Notes under the pieces: model-generated
Database searches by the model: none
What the model saw: only the letters and a program-made list of their open reading frames with translations
What the model was told of the DNA's origin: nothing
Program-made: the position numbers and the translations under genes
Part shown: positions 1 through 7,765 of the stretch, piece by piece
Numbering within the stretch: position 1 is the first letter of the stretch
Layout: each line of letters begins with the position of its first letter
Assembly: GCA_038231395.1 (NCBI GenBank)
Contig: JBBRLL010000018.1
Coordinates: forward strand, 13,919-77,918
DNA from: Stagnihabitans sp038231395
GTDB taxonomy: Bacteria > Pseudomonadota > Alphaproteobacteria > Rhodobacterales > Rhodobacteraceae
Reading direction: 5' to 3'
Length of the DNA stretch: 64,000 bases

Positions 1-130
1 CCAGTCTGGATAACTTGGGCAACTTGCGGCGTCCACACAGAATTTTGAAACAATATTTCGTTTAATGGCAATTTCGTTGACATAATCTTGCGCAAAGCGC
101 AGCGTTCCGCAGACAGGAACGGAGGGATCC

Positions 131-565
131 ATGCTTGTCAATCATATATTAAAACTCAAATCCGATGATGGGGTGGTCACTTTGCCGCCCGGCACCACCG
201 TGGCCAAACTGGCGGAGGTTCTGTCGACGCGCAGGATCGGCGCAATCGTCGTCTCACAAGATGGCCGCGTGGTTGCGGGCATTGTGTCGGAACGCGATGT
301 GGTGCGTGAACTTGGCCGCCGTGGTCCGGCCTGCCTGACTGACACGGTCGAAAGCCTGATGACCACCAAGGTGACCACCTGTGCCCGCAGCGACACGGCC
401 GATATGGTCCTTGCGACAATGACCGAGGGCCGGTTCCGTCATATGCCGGTGGTGGAAAATGGCCAGATGATCGGCCTGATCTCGATCGGGGACGTGGTCA
501 AGGCGCGGCTTTCGGAATTGTCGATGGAGAATGTTGCGCTGGAAGGCATGATCAAAGGCTTCTGA
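131..565 (+). CDS. Tandem CBS-domain protein
   Basis: This 144-residue protein consists almost entirely of two CBS motifs (about residues 15-70 and 78-138). Each has the usual pattern, ending in GIVSERDVVREL and GLISIGDVVKARL. CBS pairs bind adenosine ligands such as AMP, ATP or SAM and act as energy-sensing regulatory modules; no catalytic domain is attached here, so the partner is unknown. A GGAGGGA ribosome binding site lies 6-12 bases before the ATG and supports the start. It stands alone, about 130 bp before coaD. The family call is firm and the physiological role is not. Confidence 0.9.
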   Translation: MLVNHILKLKSDDGVVTLPPGTTVAKLAEVLSTRRIGAIVVSQDGRVVAGIVSERDVVRELGRRGPACLTDTVESLMTTKVTTCARSDTADMVLATMTEGRFRHMPVVENGQMIGLISIGDVVKARLSELSMENVALEGMIKGF

Positions 566-697
566 CCCCAGGCTCAGAAGATTTGCAGGAACACAGTGCA
601 ACAGGTTTCGGACCACGCTTGCGCCGGATGACGCTTTGCCTCTTGCGTCAGCCCGCGCACTAATGTTGCGTAAGCGGGCCAGTTTGCGAGGGAACTC

Positions 698-1198
698 ATG
701 CGCATCGGACTTTATCCCGGCACGTTCGACCCGATCACCCTGGGTCACATCGACATCATCCAACGGGCCATGGCGATGGTGGATCGTCTGGTGATCGGGG
801 TCGCCATCAACCGCGACAAGGCGCCGCTGTTTGGACTGGAAGAGCGGGTGGCGATGGTCGAGGAGGAGTGCCGCGAAATCTCTGTCCGGGTCGGTGGCGA
901 GATCATCGTGCATCCGTTCGAGAACCTGCTGATTGATTGTGCCCGCGACGTAGGGGCCGGGATCATCATTCGCGGTCTGCGGGCTGTGGCGGATTTTGAG
1001 TATGAATTCCAGATGGTTGGAATGAACCGGGCGATGGATGCATCCATCGAAACGGTGTTCCTGATGGCGGATGCGCGGCGGCAGGCGATCGCCTCCAAGC
1101 TGGTGAAAGAGATTTGCAGATTGGGCGGTGACGTGTCGAAATTCGTCACTCCGGATGTCGACGCGGCGCTGGTGCGCCGGCTGCGCCACAAGGGGTGA
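698..1198 (+). CDS. coaD: Phosphopantetheine adenylyltransferase (coenzyme A biosynthesis)
   Basis: The protein transfers AMP from ATP to 4'-phosphopantetheine, the penultimate step of coenzyme A synthesis, in the cytoplasm. The N-terminus carries the nucleotidyltransferase signature YPGTFDPITLGHIDII with the T/HxGH-type motif (TLGH), and the C-terminal half has the family segments IIRGLRAVADFEYEFQM and the S-SKLVKEI block. At 166 residues it is close to the usual ~160. A GAGGGA ribosome binding site precedes the ATG. A small inverted repeat follows the stop, so it may be a single-gene unit. Confidence 0.96.
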   Translation: MRIGLYPGTFDPITLGHIDIIQRAMAMVDRLVIGVAINRDKAPLFGLEERVAMVEEECREISVRVGGEIIVHPFENLLIDCARDVGAGIIIRGLRAVADFEYEFQMVGMNRAMDASIETVFLMADARRQAIASKLVKEICRLGGDVSKFVTPDVDAALVRRLRHKG

Positions 1199-1223
1199 CG
1201 TTCCGTTCCTGTTAGGTTCGTGG

Positions 1224-1239
1224 TAACCCATGCGGGTTA
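1224..1239. terminator. Small hairpin after coaD
   Basis: The arms TAACCC and GGGTTA are perfectly complementary around an ATGC loop, 26 bases after the coaD stop and just before the next ATG. There is no T-run, so it is a weak candidate for a terminator or pause site. Confidence 0.3.
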
Positions 1240-1249
1240 AAGTGGCCGG

Positions 1250-1612
1250 ATGACCACAACTGTTTCAACCGCAGTTTTTCGCGTCCCCGTGCTGCCGGTT
1301 CTGGCGGCCCTGCTGGGCTTGGTCGCAAGCCTGGGCTCTGCTTTGATTGCGCAACCCGGGGCGTCGCGGGTTGCCGTGCTGATGTTGCCGGGGTTTTCCG
1401 ACGCATGGACGGCGATTGACCGCTCCGGCTTGCCAGTGGTGCAGGTGATGCTGGGTGGAATGCTGGTTGTGGTGGATGGCAGGCATGGACCTGACGGAAT
1501 GGCAGCCCTGCGCACCGCTAACCTGCTGTTGCTGGATGCCTCTTTGGTGCCCGGCTGCGCTGATCCCTCGACGTTTCAACAGGATGACAAAGCCTATGGA
1601 CCTGACACTTGA
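1250..1612 (+). CDS. Small unknown protein with N-terminal hydrophobic segment
   Basis: I do not recognise a family in this 120-residue protein. Residues about 11-36 form one hydrophobic segment that could be a membrane anchor or uncleaved signal; the rest is mildly hydrophobic and ends in a polar tail. Its last 17 bases overlap the start of the chemotaxis protein gene, which suggests translational coupling and a role linked to that receptor. A real gene is favoured by this position and by its start 52 bp after coaD, but no clear ribosome binding site is visible. Confidence 0.55.
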   Translation: MTTTVSTAVFRVPVLPVLAALLGLVASLGSALIAQPGASRVAVLMLPGFSDAWTAIDRSGLPVVQVMLGGMLVVVDGRHGPDGMAALRTANLLLLDASLVPGCADPSTFQQDDKAYGPDT

Positions 1613-3152
1613 CGTGCTTCGCGCCAAATCGGCGCGCTGGATCAGTATAGTTCTGTGGCTCCACGTTCCTTTGGTGGTTGGAATTGCCTTGTTGCGCGAG
1701 GCGTCGCCGCTTTTCCCGACCCTTGCCGTCTTTACATTGGCGGCTTTGGTGCAGATGACGACGGTGCGAAATCCCGGACTGGCCGCTGGCCATATCGTTC
1801 TGGCCTTCGCCTACGCCGCCATTGTTTCGGTCATCGTCGGGCAGATGCAGGGTCACCCGTGGCAAATCGACATGCACATGTATTTCTTCGCGGCTCTGGC
1901 GATTGTTTCATCCTTGTGCAGTTGGCCTGCGATTTTGGCGTTTGTGGCGTTTGTGGCCGTGCATCATCTGGCGCTGAACTTCATTCTGACCGAATACGTG
2001 TTTGGCGGCACGCCGGACATCCTGCGCGTGGTCGTTCATGCCGTTATTCTGGTGGCCGAAGGGGCGGCCCTGGGCGGGCTAACCTTTGTTCTGGCAAAAA
2101 TATTTGCCCGCTCCGATGCTGACATGAAAGCCGCCCTGGTGGCACGGATTGAGGCAGAGACTTTGGCCGCCGAACGTTCCGTTTCGCAAAGCAAACAAAG
2201 CCAGTTTGTGGCCACTTTGGTGGACCGGATCACTGCAATCGCTGTCGGCGATTTTGGCAGTCCGTTGGTGCAGGGATTGTTCCCATCCGAGTATGAGGGG
2301 GTGCGCCTGTCGCTGGAAATGCTGCGCCAACGGCTGCACAATGCGGTGGATACGGTGGCTGAGGCGAGTGGCGGAATTCAAAGTGCCGGTGCGGCTTTGG
2401 GCACAGCCAGCCACAGCCTGTCAAGCGGCAGCCGCGATCAGGCCGCCACGCTGGAGCGGGCAACGCAAGCCTTCCGAAACCTGACCAGCAGCCTGGCGTC
2501 CACCGCCCAGCTTGCCCATCAGGCCGATCAAGTGATGATCGAAAACCGCGCCGAGGTGGAGCGTGGCACGACCCTGCTGTCCGAGGTCGTCGCCGCCATG
2601 GGCCTGATCGAACAGTCGACCGGACAGATACGTCAGATCGTCGAGGTGATGGACAATATCGCCTTCCAAACCAACCTCTTGGCGCTGAACGCCGGGGTCG
2701 AGGCGGCGCGGGCCGGTGACTCCGGGCGCGGCTTTGCCGTCGTGGCAATGGAGGTCCGGGCCCTGGCTCAACGCGCCGCCGAATCGTCTCGCGAAATTCG
2801 CGGCCTGATTGACGCGGGACAAGGCAACGTGGCGGTCGGAACCCATAAGGTAAGTCTGACCACTCATGCTTTGCAAACCCTGTTGGGCAGTGCCAGAAAG
2901 GCCGCTGGGATTGTCTCTGACATCGCAACTCAAGTCAAAACGCAATCCCTGAACCTTGGGGAAGTTCACAAAGATGTGGCAGGTCTTGAGAGCCAGGTCC
3001 AACGCAACGCCAGTCTGGCGCAACGCATCGCGGGTGCCGGCGACGACCTGCATCGCTATTCCGAAGAACTCGCGGCCGGAATGGCGGAGTTGAGTGGCGA
3101 GCCATCGACGAGAAATCTCGAGCCTGACGGTAGCAACGCCTGGGCGGCTTAG
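1596..3152 (+). CDS. Methyl-accepting chemotaxis protein with six-helix membrane sensor
   Basis: A 518-residue chemoreceptor. The first ~170 residues hold about six hydrophobic helices with only short loops, instead of the two helices flanking a periplasmic domain of classical receptors; this suggests sensing within or near the membrane. A HAMP-like stretch follows (about 205-250), then a cytoplasmic signalling domain with the highly conserved hairpin tip IAFQTNLLALNAGVEAARAG and GRGFAVVAMEVRALAQRAA, which contacts CheA and CheW. I chose the ATG at 1596 because it opens directly into the first helix; the same frame is open back to 1455. No other chemotaxis gene is in the window. Confidence 0.9.
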   Translation: MDLTLDVLRAKSARWISIVLWLHVPLVVGIALLREASPLFPTLAVFTLAALVQMTTVRNPGLAAGHIVLAFAYAAIVSVIVGQMQGHPWQIDMHMYFFAALAIVSSLCSWPAILAFVAFVAVHHLALNFILTEYVFGGTPDILRVVVHAVILVAEGAALGGLTFVLAKIFARSDADMKAALVARIEAETLAAERSVSQSKQSQFVATLVDRITAIAVGDFGSPLVQGLFPSEYEGVRLSLEMLRQRLHNAVDTVAEASGGIQSAGAALGTASHSLSSGSRDQAATLERATQAFRNLTSSLASTAQLAHQADQVMIENRAEVERGTTLLSEVVAAMGLIEQSTGQIRQIVEVMDNIAFQTNLLALNAGVEAARAGDSGRGFAVVAMEVRALAQRAAESSREIRGLIDAGQGNVAVGTHKVSLTTHALQTLLGSARKAAGIVSDIATQVKTQSLNLGEVHKDVAGLESQVQRNASLAQRIAGAGDDLHRYSEELAAGMAELSGEPSTRNLEPDGSNAWAA

Positions 3153-3463
3153 CATACAAGTCCCGGAAAGCAGGCCAGCTGGAACCTTGATCCAGCCGAC
3201 ACCTTTGGGCGGGTTGTTTGATACGGGTCGCCATTGCGGGTTTTCCGGGCCAGATGTCGCAACTCTCTGGGCAAGCATCTGCCAATCCCGCGGTGCGCAA
3301 AAAGACGGGGCAAAGGAGGCGACAATCCTTCGACCAAATGAAATGAAGTGGGCTGAAGATCGCATCCGTCACAATGCCCTCGCGACGCCGGCCATTGCGC
3401 CACGCTGCATCTTCGTGCCATGCAAACACCAGACATGCGTGTATATTGGAAAGTCCGGCGCCG
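3153..3463. other. 311-bp gap between the chemoreceptor and lacI-type genes
   Basis: I see no convincing gene here. A TATATT hexamer at 3442-3447, just before the repressor start, could be a -10 element, but no matching -35 is clear. Reading frames across the gap have no ribosome binding site or recognisable protein. Confidence 0.4.
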
Positions 3464-4483
3464 ATGGTGACCCTGAAACAGATCGCCAGTGCCGTCGGGG
3501 TCTCGCAGGCGACGGTGTCACGGGTACTGAACTTCGACGCGACGCTGTCCGTCTCACCCCAGACCCGGCAATCGATCATTGAAACGGCTGAGGCGCTCAG
3601 CTACGCCACCCCGCGTGCCCGCCAAAAAGCCCGGGCTGACCGTGAGGAAAGCCCGACCAAAATAGCCCTTGTGCATTTTCTGCGTCCAGATCAGGAATTG
3701 GCAGACCCCTATTATGTTGCTATGCGGCTGGGCATCGAAAGCCGCTGTGCCGCGCTGAAGATCGAAACGGTCAAGCTTTACCATTCGGAAACCCTGCCAG
3801 ACCCCGAGCAGATTGCGGTGTCGTCCGGTGTTCTGGCGATTGGCATGTTGGAAGACGACCACATCGCGTTGCTGAAAGCTCACGCGCGCCATCTGGTTTT
3901 CGCTGATCATGCCCCGCTGGATGACGAGATTGACGCCGTTTGCAGCGATTTCACGGTGGCCACGCGCAAGCTTTTGACATCGCTCTGCGCTGCAGGGTAC
4001 CGACGCATCGGCTTTGTCGGCTGGCAGGACGGGGACGACAAGGGCAATTTCCGGGCCCGGGAAAAGCGCCACAGGGCTTATATGGAGTTCATGGAGGCCG
4101 CCGGTCTCTATGACCCCGACATATGCCAGATTGATCGGAACACCGAGTCGAGCGGCTATCATCTGACCCAATCCGTGCTGTCCCGCCCGAACCGGCCCGA
4201 GGTCCTGATCTGCTGCAATGACAATATGGCCGTGGGCGCTTACCGCGCCATTCACGAACTGGGACTGCGCATTCCCGATGACATCGCCGTCGTCTCTTTC
4301 AATGACATCTCGGTGGCGCGGTTTCTCAATCCGCCTCTGTCGACCGTACATTTGCCGGCCGTCGAAATCGGTGAAACCGCCGTTGAAATGCTGGTCGAGC
4401 GAATGTCGGGGCGGCAGGTCCCCAAACGTTCGATACTCGCGGCCAGGATGATCTGGCGCGGCAGTGCCAAGGGCAGCGGTTGA
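3464..4483 (+). CDS. LacI/GalR-family transcriptional repressor of the adjacent sugar operon
   Basis: A 339-residue regulator. The N-terminal helix-turn-helix reads MVTLKQIASAVGVSQATVSRV, the hinge follows, and a periplasmic-binding-protein-like effector domain fills residues ~65-335 (IALVHFLRP, IGFVGWQDG, CNDNMAVGAYRAIHELG, IPDDIAVVSFNDI). The DNA-binding start (VTLK.IA..AGVS.ATVSRVLN) resembles the EbgR branch, which controls beta-galactoside genes; that agrees with the GH2 enzyme five genes downstream. The ATG at 3464 was chosen over an upstream one at 3374 because it begins exactly at the HTH. It probably binds the palindrome at 4537-4549. The effector sugar is inferred. Confidence 0.9.
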   Translation: MVTLKQIASAVGVSQATVSRVLNFDATLSVSPQTRQSIIETAEALSYATPRARQKARADREESPTKIALVHFLRPDQELADPYYVAMRLGIESRCAALKIETVKLYHSETLPDPEQIAVSSGVLAIGMLEDDHIALLKAHARHLVFADHAPLDDEIDAVCSDFTVATRKLLTSLCAAGYRRIGFVGWQDGDDKGNFRAREKRHRAYMEFMEAAGLYDPDICQIDRNTESSGYHLTQSVLSRPNRPEVLICCNDNMAVGAYRAIHELGLRIPDDIAVVSFNDISVARFLNPPLSTVHLPAVEIGETAVEMLVERMSGRQVPKRSILAARMIWRGSAKGSG

Positions 4484-4536
4484 GCAGGATTTGCCCGTGC
4501 CTTCTGCTTCTGCTCTGCTGCGTTGCAGCGAATAAA

Positions 4537-4549
4537 TTTTTACTAAAAA
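4537..4549. promoter_or_regulatory. Candidate LacI-type operator
   Basis: TTTTTACTAAAAA is a perfect palindrome about a central C, in the 144-bp gap between the repressor and the sugar-binding protein gene and immediately upstream of a possible -35 box. LacI-family operators are short odd- or even-centred palindromes in such positions. It is the only symmetric A/T-rich site I find in the gap. Confidence 0.5.
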
Positions 4550-4551
4550 AC

Positions 4552-4580
4552 TTGCCAGCCTTTTCCGCCTGCGCTAGCCT
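4552..4580 (+). promoter_or_regulatory. Candidate promoter of the sugar-uptake operon
   Basis: TTGCCA at 4552-4557 and TAGCCT at 4575-4580 are separated by 17 bp, with the first gene starting 47 bp later. The -10 match is poor, so this is tentative; the position next to the candidate operator is the main support. Confidence 0.35.
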
Positions 4581-4627
4581 TGCCCGGACGGGGTAGTTCA
4601 AAGGCCCCGCATTTTGGGAGGAATGAC

Positions 4628-5896
4628 ATGAAGCCTTTCGCCATCACCTGGCGGACGAGCCTTTTGGCCGCTGCAGGTATCCAACTCTTGACCGCCACAA
4701 TGGCGCTTGCTACCGACGTCACCGTCTGGTGCTGGGACAAAAACTTCAACGGGGCGACCATGACGGAGGCGGGCAACCGTTACACCGCAGCACATCCGGA
4801 TGTTCACATCAACGTTGTCGACTTCTCCAAAGGCGACCTTGAGCAGAAGTTGCAGGCGCAACTTGCCTCGGGCACCACGGATGGCTTGCCGGACATCGTT
4901 CTGATCGAAGATTACGGCGCACAAAAGTACCTGCAATCGTTCCCCGGCGCTTTTGAGGCGCTGAATGGCAAGGTCGACTACTCCAAATTCGCGAAATATA
5001 AGGTTGAGCTGGCCACGGTTGGCGACAAGATCTACTCGCTGCCCTTCGATTCGGGCGTGACGGGACTGTTCTATCGCACCGATCTGCTGGCACAGGCCGG
5101 TTACAAAGACGCCGATCTGCAGGACATCACCTGGGATCAGTACCTCGAGATCGCCAAAGCGGTGAAGGCCAAGACCGGCCATCCGATGCTGGACATCGAC
5201 CTGAATGACGCGGGTGCAATCCGGATCATGATGCAGTCGGCCGGGACGTGGTATTTCAAAGACGGCAAGTCCAACGTCAAGGACAACCCGGTGTTCAAGG
5301 CGGCGCTGACCACCTACGCCAAGATCCTGCAAACCCCGGATGTCTGGAAACCGGTTTCGGGCTGGGCTGACTATACCGGATCGTTCACCTCGGGTGAAGT
5401 CGCTTCGGTGTTCACCGGCGTCTGGATGACGGCGACAATCAAGGCTGCCAAGATGGACGGCAAGTGGGGCGTCGCGCCGCTGCCGAAACTGGCGGGCGTT
5501 GATGGGGCGGGCCATGCGTCCAACCTTGGCGGCTCCAGCTGGTATGTGCTGTCGTCGTCAAAATCCAAGGACGCTGCGGTGGATTTCCTGGCCAATGAGT
5601 GGGGCACCGACGTCGACTTCTACCAGAAGATCCTGGTGGGGCAGGGCGCGCTTGGCTCTTTGATTGCGGCGCGGGATGGCGATGCCTACAAAGCGACGGA
5701 CGCCTATTTTGGCGGCCAGGCGGTTTGGCAGAACTTCACGACCTGGTTGGCAGCGATCCCGGGTGTGAACTACGGTCTGTTCACCAACGAGGCGGATGCG
5801 GCGGTCAACGCACAGCTGCCAGCGCTGGCAAAGGGCGGTTCGGTCGATGATGCGATCGCTGCGATCGACGCGCAGATCACCCAGCAGATCCAATAA
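4628..5896 (+). CDS. ABC sugar transporter, periplasmic substrate-binding protein
   Basis: A 422-residue extracellular solute-binding protein (family 1, MalE-like). A signal peptide of about 28 residues ends near MALA-TDV, followed by TVWCWDKNFNGATM and typical binding-protein segments such as LPDIVLIEDYGAQKYLQSF and VFTGVWMTATIK. It captures a sugar in the periplasm and delivers it to the two permeases encoded next. A GGGAGGA ribosome binding site sits just before the ATG at 4628, which is preferred over the in-frame ATG at 4580. The sugar is probably a beta-galactoside or related glycoside, inferred from the GH2 gene. Confidence 0.92.
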   Translation: MKPFAITWRTSLLAAAGIQLLTATMALATDVTVWCWDKNFNGATMTEAGNRYTAAHPDVHINVVDFSKGDLEQKLQAQLASGTTDGLPDIVLIEDYGAQKYLQSFPGAFEALNGKVDYSKFAKYKVELATVGDKIYSLPFDSGVTGLFYRTDLLAQAGYKDADLQDITWDQYLEIAKAVKAKTGHPMLDIDLNDAGAIRIMMQSAGTWYFKDGKSNVKDNPVFKAALTTYAKILQTPDVWKPVSGWADYTGSFTSGEVASVFTGVWMTATIKAAKMDGKWGVAPLPKLAGVDGAGHASNLGGSSWYVLSSSKSKDAAVDFLANEWGTDVDFYQKILVGQGALGSLIAARDGDAYKATDAYFGGQAVWQNFTTWLAAIPGVNYGLFTNEADAAVNAQLPALAKGGSVDDAIAAIDAQITQQIQ

Positions 5897-5902
5897 CCTT
5901 CC

Positions 5903-5932
5903 AATCAGGCCGCGATTTATCGCGGCCTGATT
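5903..5932. terminator. Strong intercistronic hairpin between binding-protein and permease genes
   Basis: Two perfectly complementary 14-base arms (AATCAGGCCGCGAT and its reverse complement) are separated by two bases, seven bases after the binding-protein stop. There is no T-tract. In ABC operons such structures commonly protect the upstream mRNA or attenuate transcription so that the binding protein outnumbers the permeases; that role is inferred here. Confidence 0.7.
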
Positions 5933-5945
5933 CCACCTGCGGGGC

Positions 5946-5959
5946 CGCGATAAATCGCG
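5946..5959. repeat. Small palindrome CGCGATAAATCGCG
   Basis: Six-base arms around AA, directly following the larger hairpin, whose loop region contains the related CCGCGATTTATCGCGG. A third relative occurs at 42054-42065. Confidence 0.5.
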
Positions 5960-6060
5960 CCTTTGGGTTTCTGCGATGACCCTTTCGGTGGATGTTTAAT
6001 GCTACCTCTCTCATCCGACGCCGCAGCCTTTTGCGGTGCCCATCAGTGGTGGAACCGAAC

Positions 6061-6945
6061 ATGGCTGCAACGAAACTTGGGCGTGCGGCGCAGGTGAATG
6101 GCTGGCTGTTCGTGATGCCGGCGCTGGTGCTGATTGGCCTGTTCATGGTCTATCCCATCCTGTGGTCGCTGTGGATGAGCTTTCAGACCGGCAAGGGGAT
6201 GAACTTCCATTTCGGCGGCGTCGCCAACATTTACCGTTTGACCCAGGACGCGGTCTTTTTACGGGCGCTGTCCAATACGATGATTTTTCTGGTCATTCAG
6301 GTGCCCCTGATGCTGACCCTCGCCCTTTTGTTGGCGGTGGCGCTGAACAATCCCCGGCTGAAAGGCCGCGCCTTCCTGCGGGCAGCGATCTTTCTGCCTT
6401 GCGTGACATCGCTGGTCGCCTATTCCGTCCTGTTCAAATCCATGTTCTCGCTGAGCGGGGTGATCAACAATGCGCTCTTGATGCTACATCTGATCAGCGC
6501 GCCGATCCCGTGGCTCTCTGATCCCTTCTACGCCAAGATCGTCATTATTCTGGCGATCACCTGGCGCTGGACCGGTTACAACATGGTGTTCTATCTGGCC
6601 GCCCTGCAAAACATCGACCCCTCAATCTATGAGGTGGCGCGGATTGACGGCGTGCCGGGCTACGCCCGCTTTCTGCGTCTGACGGTGCCGATGCTGAAAC
6701 CGGTGATCTTGTTTACCACGGTGATTTCGACCATCGGCACGCTGCAATTGTTTGATGAGGTCAACAACATCACCCAAGGCGGCCCGGCTGACGGCACACT
6801 GACCCTGTCACTGTACATCTACAACCTGACCTTCAAGTTCATGCCGACATTCGGGTATGCCGCCACCGTATCCTATGTGATCGTGGTTCTGGTCGCCCTT
6901 TTGTCATGGCTGCAATTTCTCGTCGCAAAGGAGCGCCGCACATGA
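6061..6945 (+). CDS. ABC sugar transporter, first inner-membrane permease (MalF/LacF type)
   Basis: A 294-residue permease with six predicted membrane helices, starting NGWLFVMPALVLIGLFMVYPILWSL as usual for MalF/UgpA-like subunits. The cytoplasmic EAA loop, which docks on the ATPase, reads EVARIDGVPGYARFLRLTVPML near residues 195-216. I chose the ATG at 6061, which leaves a short N-terminal tail before the first helix; the frame is open from 5992, so 23 more residues are possible. The stop overlaps the next start as ATGA. Confidence 0.93.
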   Translation: MAATKLGRAAQVNGWLFVMPALVLIGLFMVYPILWSLWMSFQTGKGMNFHFGGVANIYRLTQDAVFLRALSNTMIFLVIQVPLMLTLALLLAVALNNPRLKGRAFLRAAIFLPCVTSLVAYSVLFKSMFSLSGVINNALLMLHLISAPIPWLSDPFYAKIVIILAITWRWTGYNMVFYLAALQNIDPSIYEVARIDGVPGYARFLRLTVPMLKPVILFTTVISTIGTLQLFDEVNNITQGGPADGTLTLSLYIYNLTFKFMPTFGYAATVSYVIVVLVALLSWLQFLVAKERRT

Positions 6946-7757
6946 GCCCGCTCGCCCGGCTTCGCCTTGCCTTGGTTTATCTGGGCCTTGGGGCCGGGGC
7001 TTTCATCTCGGTTTTTCCGTTCTACTGGATGATCATTGGCGCCACCAACACATCGGCCGACATCATCCGGGGCAAGGCGAGTTTCGGCAGCAACCTTCTT
7101 CCCAACGTCGCGGCCTTCTTCACCCAGGTTGACACCCTGCAAGTGTTCAGCAACTCCGCCATCCTGGCGTTTTTTGGCACCACGCTGACGCTGATCATCT
7201 CGTCGCTTGCCGGCTATGGCTTTGAAATTTTTCGCTCCCGTGCCCGCGAGCAGATGTTTGGCCTGCTTCTGATGATGCTTTCGATCCCCTTTGCGGCCCT
7301 GATGGTGCCGCTGTTTGTGATGATGAGCCGCCTTGGGTTGGCCAACACCTACACCGCCATCCTGTTGCCCTCAGTCGCGTCGATCTTCATCGTGTTCTAC
7401 TTCCGCCAGACCACCAAGGCGTTTCCGTCCGAACTGCGCGACGCCGCCCGGATTGATGGCCTGAAAGAGTGGCAGATTTTCCTTTACATCTTCGTGCCTG
7501 TCATGCGGTCAACCTACGCGGCGGCCACCATCATCGTGTTCATGGCGAACTGGAACTCTTACCTCTGGCCGCTCATCATCCTGCAAACCAACGACATGAA
7601 GACGATCACGCTGGTCGTCTCCTCGCTCGCCTCGGCTTACACGCCCGACTACGGCGTCGTCATGGTGGCCACCATCCTTGCCACCCTTCCGACCCTCGCG
7701 GTTTTCTTCCTCCTCCAGCGCCGCTTTGTTGAGGGTATGCTGGGTTCCGTCAAATAA
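6942..7757 (+). CDS. ABC sugar transporter, second inner-membrane permease (MalG/LacG type)
   Basis: A 271-residue permease with about six membrane helices and the family start VFPFYWMIIGATNTSADI. The EAA loop reads LRDAARIDGLKEWQIFLYIFVPVM, which couples to the ATPase. The ATG at 6942 overlaps the stop of the first permease by four bases and has an AAAGGAG ribosome binding site, so it is preferred to the in-frame ATG at 6906. With the upstream permease it should form the membrane channel. Confidence 0.93.
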   Translation: MSPLARLRLALVYLGLGAGAFISVFPFYWMIIGATNTSADIIRGKASFGSNLLPNVAAFFTQVDTLQVFSNSAILAFFGTTLTLIISSLAGYGFEIFRSRAREQMFGLLLMMLSIPFAALMVPLFVMMSRLGLANTYTAILLPSVASIFIVFYFRQTTKAFPSELRDAARIDGLKEWQIFLYIFVPVMRSTYAAATIIVFMANWNSYLWPLIILQTNDMKTITLVVSSLASAYTPDYGVVMVATILATLPTLAVFFLLQRRFVEGMLGSVK

Positions 7758-7765
7758 GGCTAAAG

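Noticed and set aside
77..82. TTGACA before the CBS-domain gene
   Set aside because: No acceptable -10 hexamer at 16-18 bp spacing, so I do not call a promoter.
254..1231. 325-codon minus-strand frame across the CBS and coaD genes
   Set aside because: Runs opposite two well supported genes and has low-complexity shadow composition.
2421..3365. 314-codon minus-strand frame
   Set aside because: Lies opposite the conserved chemoreceptor signalling domain and has no recognisable features.
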